From the NCBI GenBank assembly GCA_027704905.1, contig JANIIK010000784.1, forward strand, positions 53,274 through 117,273: a stretch of DNA of 64,000 nt, in the 5' to 3' direction. The DNA comes from Muraenolepis orangiensis. Taxonomy: Eukaryota; Chordata; Actinopteri; Gadiformes; Muraenolepididae. The translations under genes and the position numbers were made by a program. Shown piece after piece: positions 13,000 through 22,240 of the stretch (positions are counted from its first letter, which is position 1; each line of letters begins with the position of its first letter). Below the pieces are notes generated by a model. It did not search any database. It saw only the letters and a list, made by a program, of their open reading frames with translations, and was not told where the DNA came from.

Positions 13000-14650
13000 A
13001 GTCATACACTCATCCGATATTGTGTGGCTATATTCGGATTGGAGATGGAGTGTACGTGGGGTCAGGTCCAGTGCTCATAGTCATACACTCATCCGACATT
13101 GAGTGCCTCTATTCGGATTGGAGATGGAGTGTGTGAGGGTCAGGACCAGTGCTTTTAGTCATACACTCATCCGACATTGTGTGGCTATATTCGGATTGGA
13201 GATGGAGTGTGTGTAGGGGTGAGGACCAGTGCTTGTAGTCAAACATTCATCTGACATTGAGTGCCTATTTTCGGAATGGAGATGGAGTGTGTGGGGGTCA
13301 GGACCAGTGCTCAAAGTCATACACTTATCCAACATTGTGTGCCTATATTCGGATTGGAGATGGAGTGTGTGGGGGTCAGGACCAGTGCTCAAAGTCATAC
13401 ACTTATCCAACATTGTGTGCCTATATTCGGATTGGAGAAGGAGTGTGTGGGGGTCAGGACCAGTGCTTTTAGTCAAACATTCATCCAACATTGTGTGCCT
13501 ATATTCGGATTGGAGATGGAGTGTGTGTGGGGGTCAGGACCAGTGCTTTTAGTCATACATACGTCCGACATTGAGTGACTATTTTCGGATTGGAGATGGA
13601 GTGTGTGGGGGTCAGGACCAGTGCTCATAGTCATACACCTATCCGACATTGTGTGCCTATATTCAGATTGGAGATGGAGTGTGTGTGGGGGTCAGGACCA
13701 GTGCTTTTAGTCAAACATTCATCCGACATTGTGTGCCTATATTCGGATTGGAGATGAAGTGTGTGTGGGGTCAGGACCAGTGGTCATAGTCATACACTTA
13801 TCCGACATTGTGTGACTATTTTCGGATGGGAGATGGAGTGTGTGTGAGGGTCAGGACCAGTGCTTTTAGTCAAACATTCATCCAACATTGTGTGCCTAAA
13901 TTCGTATTGGAGATGGAGTGTGTGGGGGTAAGGACCAGTGCTCATAGTCATACACTTATCCAACATTGTGTGCCTATATTCGGATTGGAGATGGAGTGTG
14001 TGTGGGGTCAGGACCAGTGGTCATAGTCATACACTTATCCGACATTGTGTGACTATTTTCGGATGGGAGATGGAGTGTGTGTGAGGGTCAGGACCAGTGC
14101 TTTTAGTCATACACTCATCCGACATTGTGTGGCTATATTCGGATTGGAGATGGAGTGTGTGTAGGGGTGAGGACCAGTGCTTGTAGTCAAACATTCATCC
14201 GACATTGTGTGCCTATATTCAGATTTGAGATGGAGTGTGTGTGGGTGTCAGGACCAGTGCTTTTAGTCATACACATATCCGACATTGAGTGCCTATTTTC
14301 GGATTGGAGATGGAGTGTGTGGGGGTCAGGACCAGTGCTCAAAGTCATACACTTATCCAACATTGTGTGCCTATATTCGGATTGGAGATGGAGTGTGTGG
14401 GGGTCAGGACCAGTGCTCAAAGTCATACACTTATCCAACATTGTGTGCCTATATTCGGATTGGAGAAGGAGTGTGTGGGGGTCAGGACCAGTGCTTTTAG
14501 TCAAACATTCATCCAACATTGTGTGCCTATATTCGGATTGGAGATGGAGTGTGTGGGGGTCAGGACCAGTGCTCATAGTCATACACTATCCGACATTGAG
14601 TGACTATTTTCGGATTGGAGATGGAGTGTGTGGGGGTCAGGACCAGTGCT
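13000..14650 (+). repeat. Higher-order block B, copy 2
   Basis: This copy of 9050-10700 lies at offset 3950 bp. It contains, at 14329-14334, the paralogous uninterrupted counterpart of the LINE insertion site. The surrounding unit order, from the CATACACATATCC unit through two CTCAAAG units to the GGAGAAGGAG unit, is the same as that formed by joining the two LINE flanks. Confidence 0.8.
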
Positions 14651-15274
14651 CATAGTCATACACCTATCCGACATTGTGTGCCTATATTCGGATTGGAGAT
14701 GGAGTGTGTGTGGGGGTCAGGACCAGTGCTTTTAGTCAAACATTCATCTGACATTGTGTGACTATTTTCAGATGGGAGATGGAGTGTGTGTGAGGGTCAG
14801 GACCAGTGCTTTTAGTCAAACATTCATCCAACATTGTGTGCCTAAATTCGTATTGGAGATGGAGTGTGTGGGGGTAAGGACCAGTGCTCATAGTCAGACA
14901 CTTATCCAACATTGTGTGCCTATATTCGGATTGGAGATGGAGTGTGTGTGGGGTCAGGACCAGTGGTCATAGTCATACACTTATCCGACATTGTGTGACT
15001 ATTTTCGGATGGGAGATGGAGTGTGTGTGAGGGTCAGGACCAGTGCTTTTAGTCATACACTCATCCGACATTGTGTGGCTATATTCGGATTGGAGATGGA
15101 GTGTGTGTAGGGGTGAGGACCAGTGCTTGTAGTCAAACATTCATCCGACATTGTGTGCCTATATTCAGATTTGAGATGGAGTGTGTGTGGGTGTCAGGAC
15201 CAGTGCTTTTAGTCATACACATATCCGACATTGAGTGCCTATTTTCGGATTGGAGATGGAGTGTGTGGGGGTCA

Positions 15275-15280
15275 GGACCA
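15275..15280. repeat. Target-site duplication GGACCA, left copy
   Basis: The last six satellite bases before the LINE are GGACCA, and the same six bases follow the other end of the element at 19389-19394. Removing the element and one GGACCA restores a normal satellite unit in phase. That is the expected signature of target-primed reverse transcription, although six bases is short and partly constrained by the satellite sequence. Confidence 0.75.
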
Positions 15281-15569
15281 TTTACATTTACATTTAGGGC
15301 ATTTGGCAGACGCTTTTATCCAAAGCGACTTACAAGGTGTACATTAGTTGAAGCAGACAATAGCATAACACTGGGGTACGCAAACATATAAATACAGCAG
15401 TTCACAAGTATTCATATTGACAAGATGAATAACACAATTTCGTACTGCTAGGTCACCTGCTTAAGTAGCTGTGATAAGAGCGTGTTAACAACATTAAGGA
15501 CATACACTTGCTAACATATACAACATGCTAAGAGCTATTAATGTCAGGACTTAAGCAAGTTTAGGGGTT
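15281..15569 (-). other. LINE 3' untranslated region and conserved L2 tail
   Basis: This is the region downstream of the ORF stop. Its last 50 or so bases in the sense direction contain the GTCGCTTTGGATAAAAGCG and TCTGCCAAATG motifs, and the element ends in two to three TGTAAA-like repeats (plus strand TTTACATTTACATTTA at 15281-15296). In teleost genomes this tail is shared by L2 LINEs and by SINEs that use the L2 machinery, where it serves as the recognition site for reverse transcription. The functional role here is inferred from that family knowledge. The rest of the region is AT-rich with no ORF or structure that I recognise. Confidence 0.85.
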
Positions 15570-18503
15570 TCACAAAGGAGAGTCCAGGTGGACTCTGAAC
15601 AGGTGGGTCTTGAGTCTCTTGCGGAAGCTGGCGAGGGACTCTGCCGTCCTGACATGAGACGGGAGTTCATTCCACCACTGTGGGGCCAGAGCCGTGAAGA
15701 GCTGGGTTTTGGACGAGCGATGTTTGGTTGACCTTAGTGAAGGTCGAACAAGTCGCCTGGCAGAAGTTGAGCGGAGCGCTCTGGCTGGGATGTAGGGTTT
15801 GACCAACGCCTGGAGGTAGGCCGGGGCAGTTCCATTGACTGCCCTAAAGGTCAGCACCAGAATCTTGAATTTGATGCGAGCATTTACCGGAAGCCAGTGG
15901 AGTTCGCGGAAGAGAGGGGTCACGTGGGAGAATTTCGGTAGGTTGAATACCAGGCGTGCTGCTGCGTTCTGGATGCGTTGGAGGGGCTTGGTTGCAGAGG
16001 CGGGGAGTCCCGCCAGGAGAGAGTTGCAGTAGTCGAGGCGGGTGATGACGAGCGCTTGGACCAGGATCTGCGCCGCTTCACGTGTGAGGAAGGGCCGGAT
16101 CCTGCGGATGTTGTAGAGGGCAATTCTGCAAGATCGGGCCACCGCGGTGACGTTGGCATTGCAGGACAGCTGGTCATCTACCACCACACCAAGGTCTCTT
16201 GTTGTGGTTGAGGGGGAGACTTGGGTGTTCTCGATGGTGACCAGTAGGTCCATCTGAGGGCAGTCTTTCCCCGGTATGAAGAGGAGCTCAGTCTTGTCAA
16301 GGTTGAGCTTCAGGTGGTTGGCGGCTGTCCATCTGCTGATGTCGGCCAGGCATTTCGAGATGCGTGTTGCTATTTGGGTTTCTGAGGGGGGAAAGGAGAG
16401 AAACAGTTGAGTGTCATCCGCATAGCAGTGATAGGAGAAGCCATGAGATGCGATTACAGAGCCTAGCGATTTAGTGTAAAGAGAAAACAGAAGGGGTCCC
16501 AATACTGAGCCTTGAGGAACTCCGGTGTCCAGGGTGCAGGGTTTGGACAGGGAACCGTTCCATGTGACCTGATAAGTCCGATCTGCAAGGTAGGAGGTGA
16601 ACCAGGATAACGCAGTTCCAGCGATTCCAAGCTCGGCGAGAGTGGAGAGGAGGATCTGGTGGTTCACTGTGTCGAACGCCGCAGACAGGTCGAGAAGGAT
16701 CAGTACCGATGAGAGGGACGAGCTTCTGGCATCACGAAGAGACTCTGTCACTGCGAGCAGTGCCGTCTCCGTGGAGTGCGCAGCCTTGAAGCCTGACTGG
16801 TGAGGGTCGAGGAGGTTGTTCTGGGAGAGATAGGAAGAAAGTTGTGAGGAGACAGCCCGTTCAAGGGTTTTGGACAGGAATGATAGGAGAGATACCGGTC
16901 TGTAGTTTTGGACATCAGTGATGTCTAGGGATGGTTTCTTGAGGAGCGGCTTGATTCTGGCAGTCTTGAAGGCTGCCGGAAACAGGCCTGCCTCAAGGGA
17001 GATGTTGATTTGGGATGTAAGGAAGGGAAGGATATCGCCCGAGATGTCCTGGAGAAGAGAGGAAGGGATTGGGTCGAGGGGGCAGGTGGTAGGGTGGTTA
17101 GATGTCACCAGTTTGTTAACTTCATCGGGGGAGAGGGGGTTGAAACAGGTAAGGTTAGTGGGGGTGGGAGAGGAGGGAGGGAGGAAAGCGGTGGGGGTGA
17201 AGGAGGAGGTAATGTCGTTCACCTTCTTCGTAAAGAAGGTGACAAAGTCATCAGCTGAGAGGGAGGAGGGAGGGGGAGGGGAGGGGGGGTTGAGGAGGGA
17301 AGAGAACATGGAGAAAAGTTTCCTTGGGTTAGAGGCAGAAGAGTTTATTTTTGTACGGTAGAAGGCAGATTTAGCAGCCGATACCGTGGAGGTGAAGCCA
17401 GCGAGGAGACGGAGGTAGTGAGCGAGGTCATCAGAGGAGTCCGATTTCCTCCATTTTCTCTCGGCCGCCCGTAGCTCTGCTCTACAAGCCCGCAGAGGTT
17501 CGGACAGCCAAGGAGGTGGAGGAGAGGCTCGTGCTGGTCTGGAGGTGAGAGGACAGAGAGAGTCGAAGGAGGAGGAGAGAGAGGAAGTCAGAGTGGAGGA
17601 GGCTTCCTCCACCGACAAGAGAGAGAATTGTTGGGGGGATGGTAGTGAGGATAGGACAGATGCGGAGAAAGAAGAGGGAGAGAGAGTTTTCAGGTTACTA
17701 CGGAAGGTAACAATGTGGGGAGTAGTGGGTAGGGAGGTGGGGGATTTGAGAGGGAGAGAGAAAGCAACAAAATGGTGATCAGAGACAGGGAGGGGTGTGA
17801 CCGAGATCACCGAGGTGGTACAGGATCTTGTGAAGACAAGATCCAGTTGGTTCCCAGCTCTGTGGGTAGGGGGAGAAGGAGTGAGTGTTAGACCGAATAT
17901 GGCAAAAAAGTTAATGAATTCAGGAGATTGTAACTTATCCGACTGGATGTTGAAGTCACCCAGAACCACGAGTGGGGTGCCGTCCTCAGGAAAGCAGCTG
18001 AGGAGGGCGTCCATCTCGTCAAAGAAGTCACCAAGAGGGCCCGGTGGTCGGTAAATTACGGCAATGTTGAGCCTAGTTGGGATTGTAACAGAAACAGCAT
18101 GAAATTCGAGTGCCGATCTGGTCAGATGACCCAGAGGGAGTACCTGATATGACCAGTTTGGAGAGACTAGGAGTCCCGTTCCTCCACCACGCCCAGAGGG
18201 TCGGGGGGTGTGGGTGAAGGAGTAGGTCGCGGAGAGAGCAGCTGCGGTAGCCGTGTTCTCAGGGGTGATCCAGGTCTCGGTGAGAGCCAGGAAGTGGAGA
18301 GACTGGAGTGCGGCGTAGGCCAGAATGGTTTCTGTCTTCTTGACCGACGATTGGCAATTCCAGAGTCCCCCTTTCACCACAAGATCTGTGAAGGTAGAAA
18401 TAGTAGGATAGAGGAGATTGGAAGGGTTGCGGCGTCGAGAGGGAGAGCCTCGATGCCATCTATTGCGGGAGGATGTCCAGACTACAATGGAATGACGACA
18501 CAT
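15570..18503 (-). CDS. LINE ORF: endonuclease and reverse transcriptase (977 aa)
   Basis: This single intact ORF encodes the retrotransposition enzyme, which nicks the target DNA and copies the element RNA onto the nick. The start is the ATG at 18501-18503; an in-frame TAG lies 12 codons upstream at 18540-18542, so the ORF cannot extend much further. Residues about 44-255 form the APE-type endonuclease: WNCQS near 48, LTETW with Glu76, YRPPG at 151-155, LGDFN at 181-185, LDLVF around Asp221 and SDHH at 241-244. Residues about 255-500 are a linker with Pro/Ser-rich tracts at about 328-332 and 405-416. The reverse transcriptase follows: NYRPVSLL at 533-540, LDPHQSGF at 565-572, DLSAAFD at 605-611, GVPQGSVLGP at 661-670 and the catalytic YADD at 694-697. 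The C-terminal part, with LDYCNSLL near 823 and a WNELP..RKRLKTHLF ending, fits the CR1/L2 group. No PHD or CCHC finger is seen. No frameshift or stop interrupts the ORF. Exact family assignment needs a phylogeny. Confidence 0.95.
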   Translation of the reverse strand: MCRHSIVVWTSSRNRWHRGSPSRRRNPSNLLYPTISTFTDLVVKGGLWNCQSSVKKTETILAYAALQSLHFLALTETWITPENTATAAALSATYSFTHTPRPSGRGGGTGLLVSPNWSYQVLPLGHLTRSALEFHAVSVTIPTRLNIAVIYRPPGPLGDFFDEMDALLSCFPEDGTPLVVLGDFNIQSDKLQSPEFINFFAIFGLTLTPSPPTHRAGNQLDLVFTRSCTTSVISVTPLPVSDHHFVAFSLPLKSPTSLPTTPHIVTFRSNLKTLSPSSFSASVLSSLPSPQQFSLLSVEEASSTLTSSLSSSFDSLCPLTSRPARASPPPPWLSEPLRACRAELRAAERKWRKSDSSDDLAHYLRLLAGFTSTVSAAKSAFYRTKINSSASNPRKLFSMFSSLLNPPSPPPPSSLSADDFVTFFTKKVNDITSSFTPTAFLPPSSPTPTNLTCFNPLSPDEVNKLVTSNHPTTCPLDPIPSSLLQDISGDILPFLTSQINISLEAGLFPAAFKTARIKPLLKKPSLDITDVQNYRPVSLLSFLSKTLERAVSSQLSSYLSQNNLLDPHQSGFKAAHSTETALLAVTESLRDARSSSLSSVLILLDLSAAFDTVNHQILLSTLAELGIAGTALSWFTSYLADRTYQVTWNGSLSKPCTLDTGVPQGSVLGPLLFSLYTKSLGSVIASHGFSYHCYADDTQLFLSFPPSETQIATRISKCLADISRWTAANHLKLNLDKTELLFIPGKDCPQMDLLVTIENTQVSPSTTTRDLGVVVDDQLSCNANVTAVARSCRIALYNIRRIRPFLTREAAQILVQALVITRLDYCNSLLAGLPASATKPLQRIQNAAARLVFNLPKFSHVTPLFRELHWLPVNARIKFKILVLTFRAVNGTAPAYLQALVKPYIPARALRSTSARRLVRPSLRSTKHRSSKTQLFTALAPQWWNELPSHVRTAESLASFRKRLKTHLFRVHLDSPL

Positions 18504-18554
18504 AGCAAGGGTAGGGGGACTAGATTTGGCTAAGTAGGACTAACTCCCTAGACA

Positions 18555-18787
18555 GACTCCAGTAGAACGACTCCTTGGTCTTTGTTCTGGGTCTTGTTCT
18601 GGGACTCCTGTAGAACAACTCCTTGGTCTTTGTTCTGGGTCTTGTTCTGGGACTCCAGTAGAACGACTCCTTGGTCTTTGTTCTGGGTCTTGTTCTGGGA
18701 CTCCTGTAGAACAACTCCTTGGTCTTTGTTCTGGGTCTTGTTCTGGGACTCCAGTAGAACGACTCCTTGGTCTTTGTTCTGGGTCTT
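18555..18787 (-). repeat. Five 48-bp tandem repeats in the LINE leader
   Basis: Units start at 18555, 18603, 18651, 18699 and 18747, exactly 48 bp apart, the last one being cut short at about 18787. Odd units carry CCAGTAGAACGAC and even units carry CCTGTAGAACAAC, so the true period is a 96-bp dimer. Because 48 is a multiple of three, one minus-strand frame stays open across all units and would encode Arg/Lys-rich 16-residue repeats. That frame has no ATG, so I do not annotate it as a gene. Confidence 0.92.
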
Positions 18788-18868
18788 AGTTCCTGGGGCC
18801 TGACGCTAAATGCTGACGCTAACAAACTACTTCTATGTTAATAGCCTATGCGATAGGGAGAGAGACTC

Positions 18869-19114
18869 ATGCAGGGTTAGGCTCCTCCCTGTCGTTAACT
18901 CTATTGACTATGGCTGTATGGGCCAGACTGGGTGATTATCTTAGCACAACAATAGGCCTGTACACCTCACTTACTATGTACAGGTAACTAGCTTTGAGAA
19001 AAAGGTTCTACAATTTTATCAACACAAATAACAACAAGAACAACAATAAATCGTATGTCTACTTACCCACAGCAGAATACTATGTAGCCTGCTTCAAGAA
19101 CAAAAATGTACAAG
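18869..19114 (-). repeat. LINE 5' monomer, inner copy (246 bp)
   Basis: This is a direct repeat of 19142-19387 with a period of 273 bp; I see no difference between the copies by eye. The sequence includes a run of CAA-like triplets on the plus strand at about 19028-19049 and, in the sense direction, GGGTAAGTAG at about 19059-19068, which resembles a splice donor. A 27-bp linker (19115-19141) separates the two copies. Confidence 0.93.
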
Positions 19115-19141
19115 GGGATCCTAGGTGAATCCACTGCTTAT

Positions 19142-19387
19142 ATGCAGGGTTAGGCTCCTCCCTGTCGTTAACTCTATTGACTATGGCTGTATGGGCCAGA
19201 CTGGGTGATTATCTTAGCACAACAATAGGCCTGTACACCTCACTTACTATGTACAGGTAACTAGCTTTGAGAAAAAGGTTCTACAATTTTATCAACACAA
19301 ATAACAACAAGAACAACAATAAATCGTATGTCTACTTACCCACAGCAGAATACTATGTAGCCTGCTTCAAGAACAAAAATGTACAAG
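19142..19387 (-). repeat. LINE 5' monomer, outer copy (246 bp)
   Basis: This copy begins the element: its 5' end is only one base from the target-site duplication. Its limit is the same as the limit of the inner copy, so the outermost monomer is complete, which supports a full-length insertion rather than a 5'-truncated one. Confidence 0.93.
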
Positions 19388-19388
19388 T

Positions 19389-19394
19389 GGACCA
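19389..19394. repeat. Target-site duplication GGACCA, right copy
   Basis: These are the first six bases after the element and match 15275-15280. The satellite then continues with GTGCTCAAAGTCATAC, precisely the bases that follow GGACCA in the uninterrupted paralogous unit at 14329-14344. Confidence 0.75.
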
Positions 19395-20289
19395 GTGCTC
19401 AAAGTCATACACTTATCCAACATTGTGTGCCTATATTCGGATAGGAGATGGAGTGTGTGGGGGTCAGGACCAGTGCTCAAAGTCATACACTTATCCAACA
19501 TTGTGTGCCTATATTCGGATTGGAGAAGGAGTGTGTGGGGGTCAGGACCAGTGCTTTTAGTCAAACATTCATCCAACATTGTGTGCCTATATTCGGATTG
19601 GAGATGGAGTGTGTGTGGGGGTCAGGACCAGTGCTTTTAGTCATACACACGTCCGACATTGAGTGACTATTTTCGGATTGGAGATGGAGTGTGTGTGGGG
19701 TCAGGACCAGTGCTCATAGTCATACACCTATCCGACATTGTGTGCCTATATTCGGATTGGAGATGGAGTGTGTGTGGGGTCAGGACCAGTGCTTTTAGTC
19801 AAACATTCATCCGACATTGTGTGCCTATATTCGGATTGGAGATGGAGTGTGTGTGGGGTCAGGACCAGTGGTCATAGTCATACACTTATCCGACATTGTG
19901 TGACTATTTTCGGATGGGAGATGGAGTGTGTGTGAGGGTCAGGACCAGTGCTTTTAGTCAAACATTCATCCAACATTGTGTGCCTATATTCGGATTGGAG
20001 ATGGAGTTTGTGGGGGTCAGGACCAGTGTTTTTATTAAACATTCATCCGACATTGTGTGCGTATATTCGGATTGGAGATGGAGTGTGTGTGGGGGTCAGG
20101 ACCAGTGCTTTTAGTCAAACATTCATCCAACATTGAGTGCCTATTTTCGGATTGGAGATGGAGTGTATTGGGGTCAGGACCAGTGCTCATAGTCATACAC
20201 TTATCCGACATTGTATGCCTATATTCGGATAGGAGATGGAATGTGTGTGGGGTCAGGACCAGTGCTTTTAGTCAAACATTAATCCAAAA

Positions 20290-22240
20290 ATGAGTGCCTA
20301 TTTTCGGATTGGAGATAGAGTGTGTGTGGGGTCAGGACCAGTGCTCATAGTCATACACACATATGACATTGAGTGCCTATTTTCGGATTGGAGATGGAGT
20401 GTGTGGGGGTCAGGACCAGTGCTCATAGTCATACACTTATCCGACATTGTGAGCCTATTTTCGGTATGGAGATGTAGTGTGTGAGGGGGTCAGGACAAGT
20501 GCTTTTAGTCTTACACACATCCAACATTGAGTGCCTGTATTCGGATTGGAGATGGACTGTGTGGGGGTCAGGACCAGTGCTCATAGTCATACACTTATCC
20601 GACATTGTGTGCCTATATTCGGGTTTGAGATGGAGTGTGTGTGGGGGTGAGGACCAGTGCTTTTAGTCAAACATTCATCCGACATTGTGTCCCTATATTT
20701 GGATTGGAGATGGAGTGTGTGTGGGGATGAGGACCAGTGCTTGTAGTCAAACATTCATCCGACATTGTGTGCCTATATTCGGATTGGAGATGGAGTGTGT
20801 GTGGGGTCAGGACCAGTGCTTGTAGTCAAACACTTATCCGACATTGTGTGCCTATATTCGGATTGGAGATGGAGTGTGTGTGGGGTCAGGACCAGTGCTC
20901 ATAGTCATACACTTATCCGACATTGAGTGCCTATATTCGGATGGGAGATGGAGTGTGTGTGGGGTCAGGACCAGTGCTTTTAGTCAAACACTTCATCCGA
21001 CATTGTGTACCTATTTTCGGATTGGAGATGGAGTGTGTGTGGGGGTCAGGACCAGTGTTTTAGTCAAACATTCATCTGACATTGTGTGCCTATATTCGGA
21101 TTGGAGATGGAGTGTGTGTGGGGGTCAGGACCAGTGCTTTTAGTAAAACATTCATCCAACATTGAGTGCCAATTTTCAGATTGGATATGGAGTGTGTTGG
21201 GGTCAGGACCAGTGCTCATAGTCATACACTTATCCGACATTGTGTGCCTAAATTTGGATTGGAGATGGAGTGTGTGTGGGGGTCAGGACCAGTGCTTTAA
21301 GTCAAACATTCATCCAACATTGAGTGCCTATTTTCAGATTGGAGATAGAGTGTGTGTTGGGTCAGGACCAGTGCTCATAGTCATACACTTATCCGACAAT
21401 GTGTGCCTGTACTCGGAATGGAGATGGAGTGTGTGCAAGGGTGAGGACCAGTGCTTTTAGTCATACAATCATCCGACATTGTGTGCCTGTATTAGGATTG
21501 GAGATGGAGTGTGTGTGGGGGTCAGTACCAGTGCTTTTAGTCAAACACTCATCCGACAGTTTGTGCCCATATTCGGATTGGAGATGGAGTGTGTGTGGGG
21601 TCAGGACAAGTGCTCATAGTCATAAACTCATCCGACATTGAGTGCCTCTATTCGGATTGGAGATGGAGTGTGTGTGGGTCAGTACCAGTGCTTTTAGTCA
21701 TACAATCATCCGACATTGTGTGCCTTAATTCGGATTGGAGATGGAGTGTGTGTGGGGGTGAGGACCAGTGCTTTTAATCATACAATCATCCGACATTGAG
21801 TGCATATATTCGGATTGGAGATGGAGTGTGCGTGGGGTCAGGTCCAGTGCTCATAGTCATACACTCATCCGACATTGAGTGCCTCTATTCGGATTGGAGA
21901 TGGAGTGTGTGTGGGTCAGTACCAGTGCTCATAGTCATACACTCATCCGATATTGTGTGGCTATATTCGGATTGGAGATGGAGTGTACGTGGGGTCAGGT
22001 CCAGTGCTCATAGTCATACACTCATCCGACATTGAGTGCCTCTATTCGGATTGGAGATGGAGTGTGTGAGGGTCAGGACCAGTGCTTTTAGTCATACACT
22101 CATCCGACATTGTGTGGCTATATTCGGATTGGAGATGGAGTGTGTGTAGGGGTGAGGACCAGTGCTTGTAGTCAAACATTCATCCGACATTGTGTGCCTA
22201 TATTCAGATTTGAGATGGAGTGTGTGTGGGTGTCAGGACC
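20290..22240 (+). repeat. Block A-like segment right of the LINE
   Basis: The ordered units match block A on the other side of the LINE, for example 21086 with 6231, 21399 with 6544 and 21589 with 6734, all at offset 14855. The offset drops by 79 bp at the unit beginning GTGCGTGGGG, because block A carries one extra unit of this type in tandem (6970-7060) that is absent here. Several units are closer to the common form than in part I. Confidence 0.8.

Larger units (their letters stand above)
1..15280 (+). repeat. 79-bp satellite array, part I (about 193 units)
   Basis: Head-to-tail tandem units of 78-80 bp fill this stretch without any unrelated sequence. Each unit has anchors in the same order: TTCGGATTGGAGATGGAG, a (TG)n tract running into 3-5 Gs, CAGGACCAGTGCT, a variable centre that is either CATAGTCATACAC or TTTAGTCAAACATTC, then ATCCGACATTGTGTGCC. 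The units are not identical. Marked variants, for example GTAGGGGTGAGG, AATCCAAAAATGAG, GCGTGGGG(T)CAGGTCC and TTTTTATTAAAC, recur in a fixed order, so the array is organised in higher-order blocks rather than as a simple repeat. The array starts before the window. It ends only because the LINE interrupts it at 15281, and it resumes in phase at 19389. I know of no named satellite that it matches. No protein-coding role is supported. Confidence 0.97.
15281..19388 (-). mobile_element. CR1/L2-type LINE retrotransposon, apparently full length
   Basis: This is a 4108-bp insertion in minus orientation. In the sense direction it has a 5' untranslated region of about 885 bp (19388 down to 18504) with two kinds of tandem repeat, one long ORF (18503-15570), and a 3' region of about 290 bp that ends in short TGTAAA repeats. 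The protein has an APE-type endonuclease followed by a reverse transcriptase with a YADD box. There is no LTR, no integrase and no poly-A tail. The tail form and protein motifs place it in the CR1/L2 group as found in teleost fish. The unbroken ORF, the two apparently identical 5' repeats and the recognisable target-site duplication point to a young copy that may still be competent. No separate ORF1 with an AUG start is visible. Confidence 0.93.
18504..19388 (-). promoter_or_regulatory. LINE 5' untranslated region with tandem repeats
   Basis: About 885 bp lie between the 5' end of the element and the ATG. In the sense direction they hold two long direct repeats (19387-19142 and 19114-18869), a spacer with the small repeat TGACGCTAA/TGACGCTAAC (about 18801-18823), five 48-bp repeats (18787-18555), and a short leader. 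By analogy with mouse L1, where 5' monomers carry the promoter, the long repeats could hold the internal promoter; this is inference only. No clear TATA box at a consistent position was recognised. Confidence 0.6.

Noticed and set aside
1..15280. CRISPR-like direct repeats
   Set aside because: The repeats are contiguous, without unique spacers, have 78-80-bp units and lie next to a eukaryotic LINE; no cas gene exists in the window.
15835..18533. Plus-strand open frames across the LINE (for example 16918-17361)
   Set aside because: They are antisense shadows of the intact minus-strand LINE ORF, with low-complexity Glu/Gly-rich translations of the Pro/Ser-coding strand.
18520..18825. 101-codon open frame upstream of the LINE ORF, rich in Arg and Lys, as a possible ORF1
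   Set aside because: It contains no ATG; the apparent start is a TTG and an in-frame TAA lies just upstream at 18838-18840. The openness follows from the 48-bp repeat period. It remains possible only with non-AUG initiation.
19028..19049. CAA-type microsatellite in the LINE leader as a separate element
   Set aside because: It is short, imperfect and present identically in both 5' monomers, so it is part of the monomer.
18869..19387. Two direct repeats as LTRs of another retroelement
   Set aside because: They are only 27 bp apart, lie on the same side of the ORF, have no primer-binding site or polypurine tract, and the target-site duplication encloses them together with the LINE.
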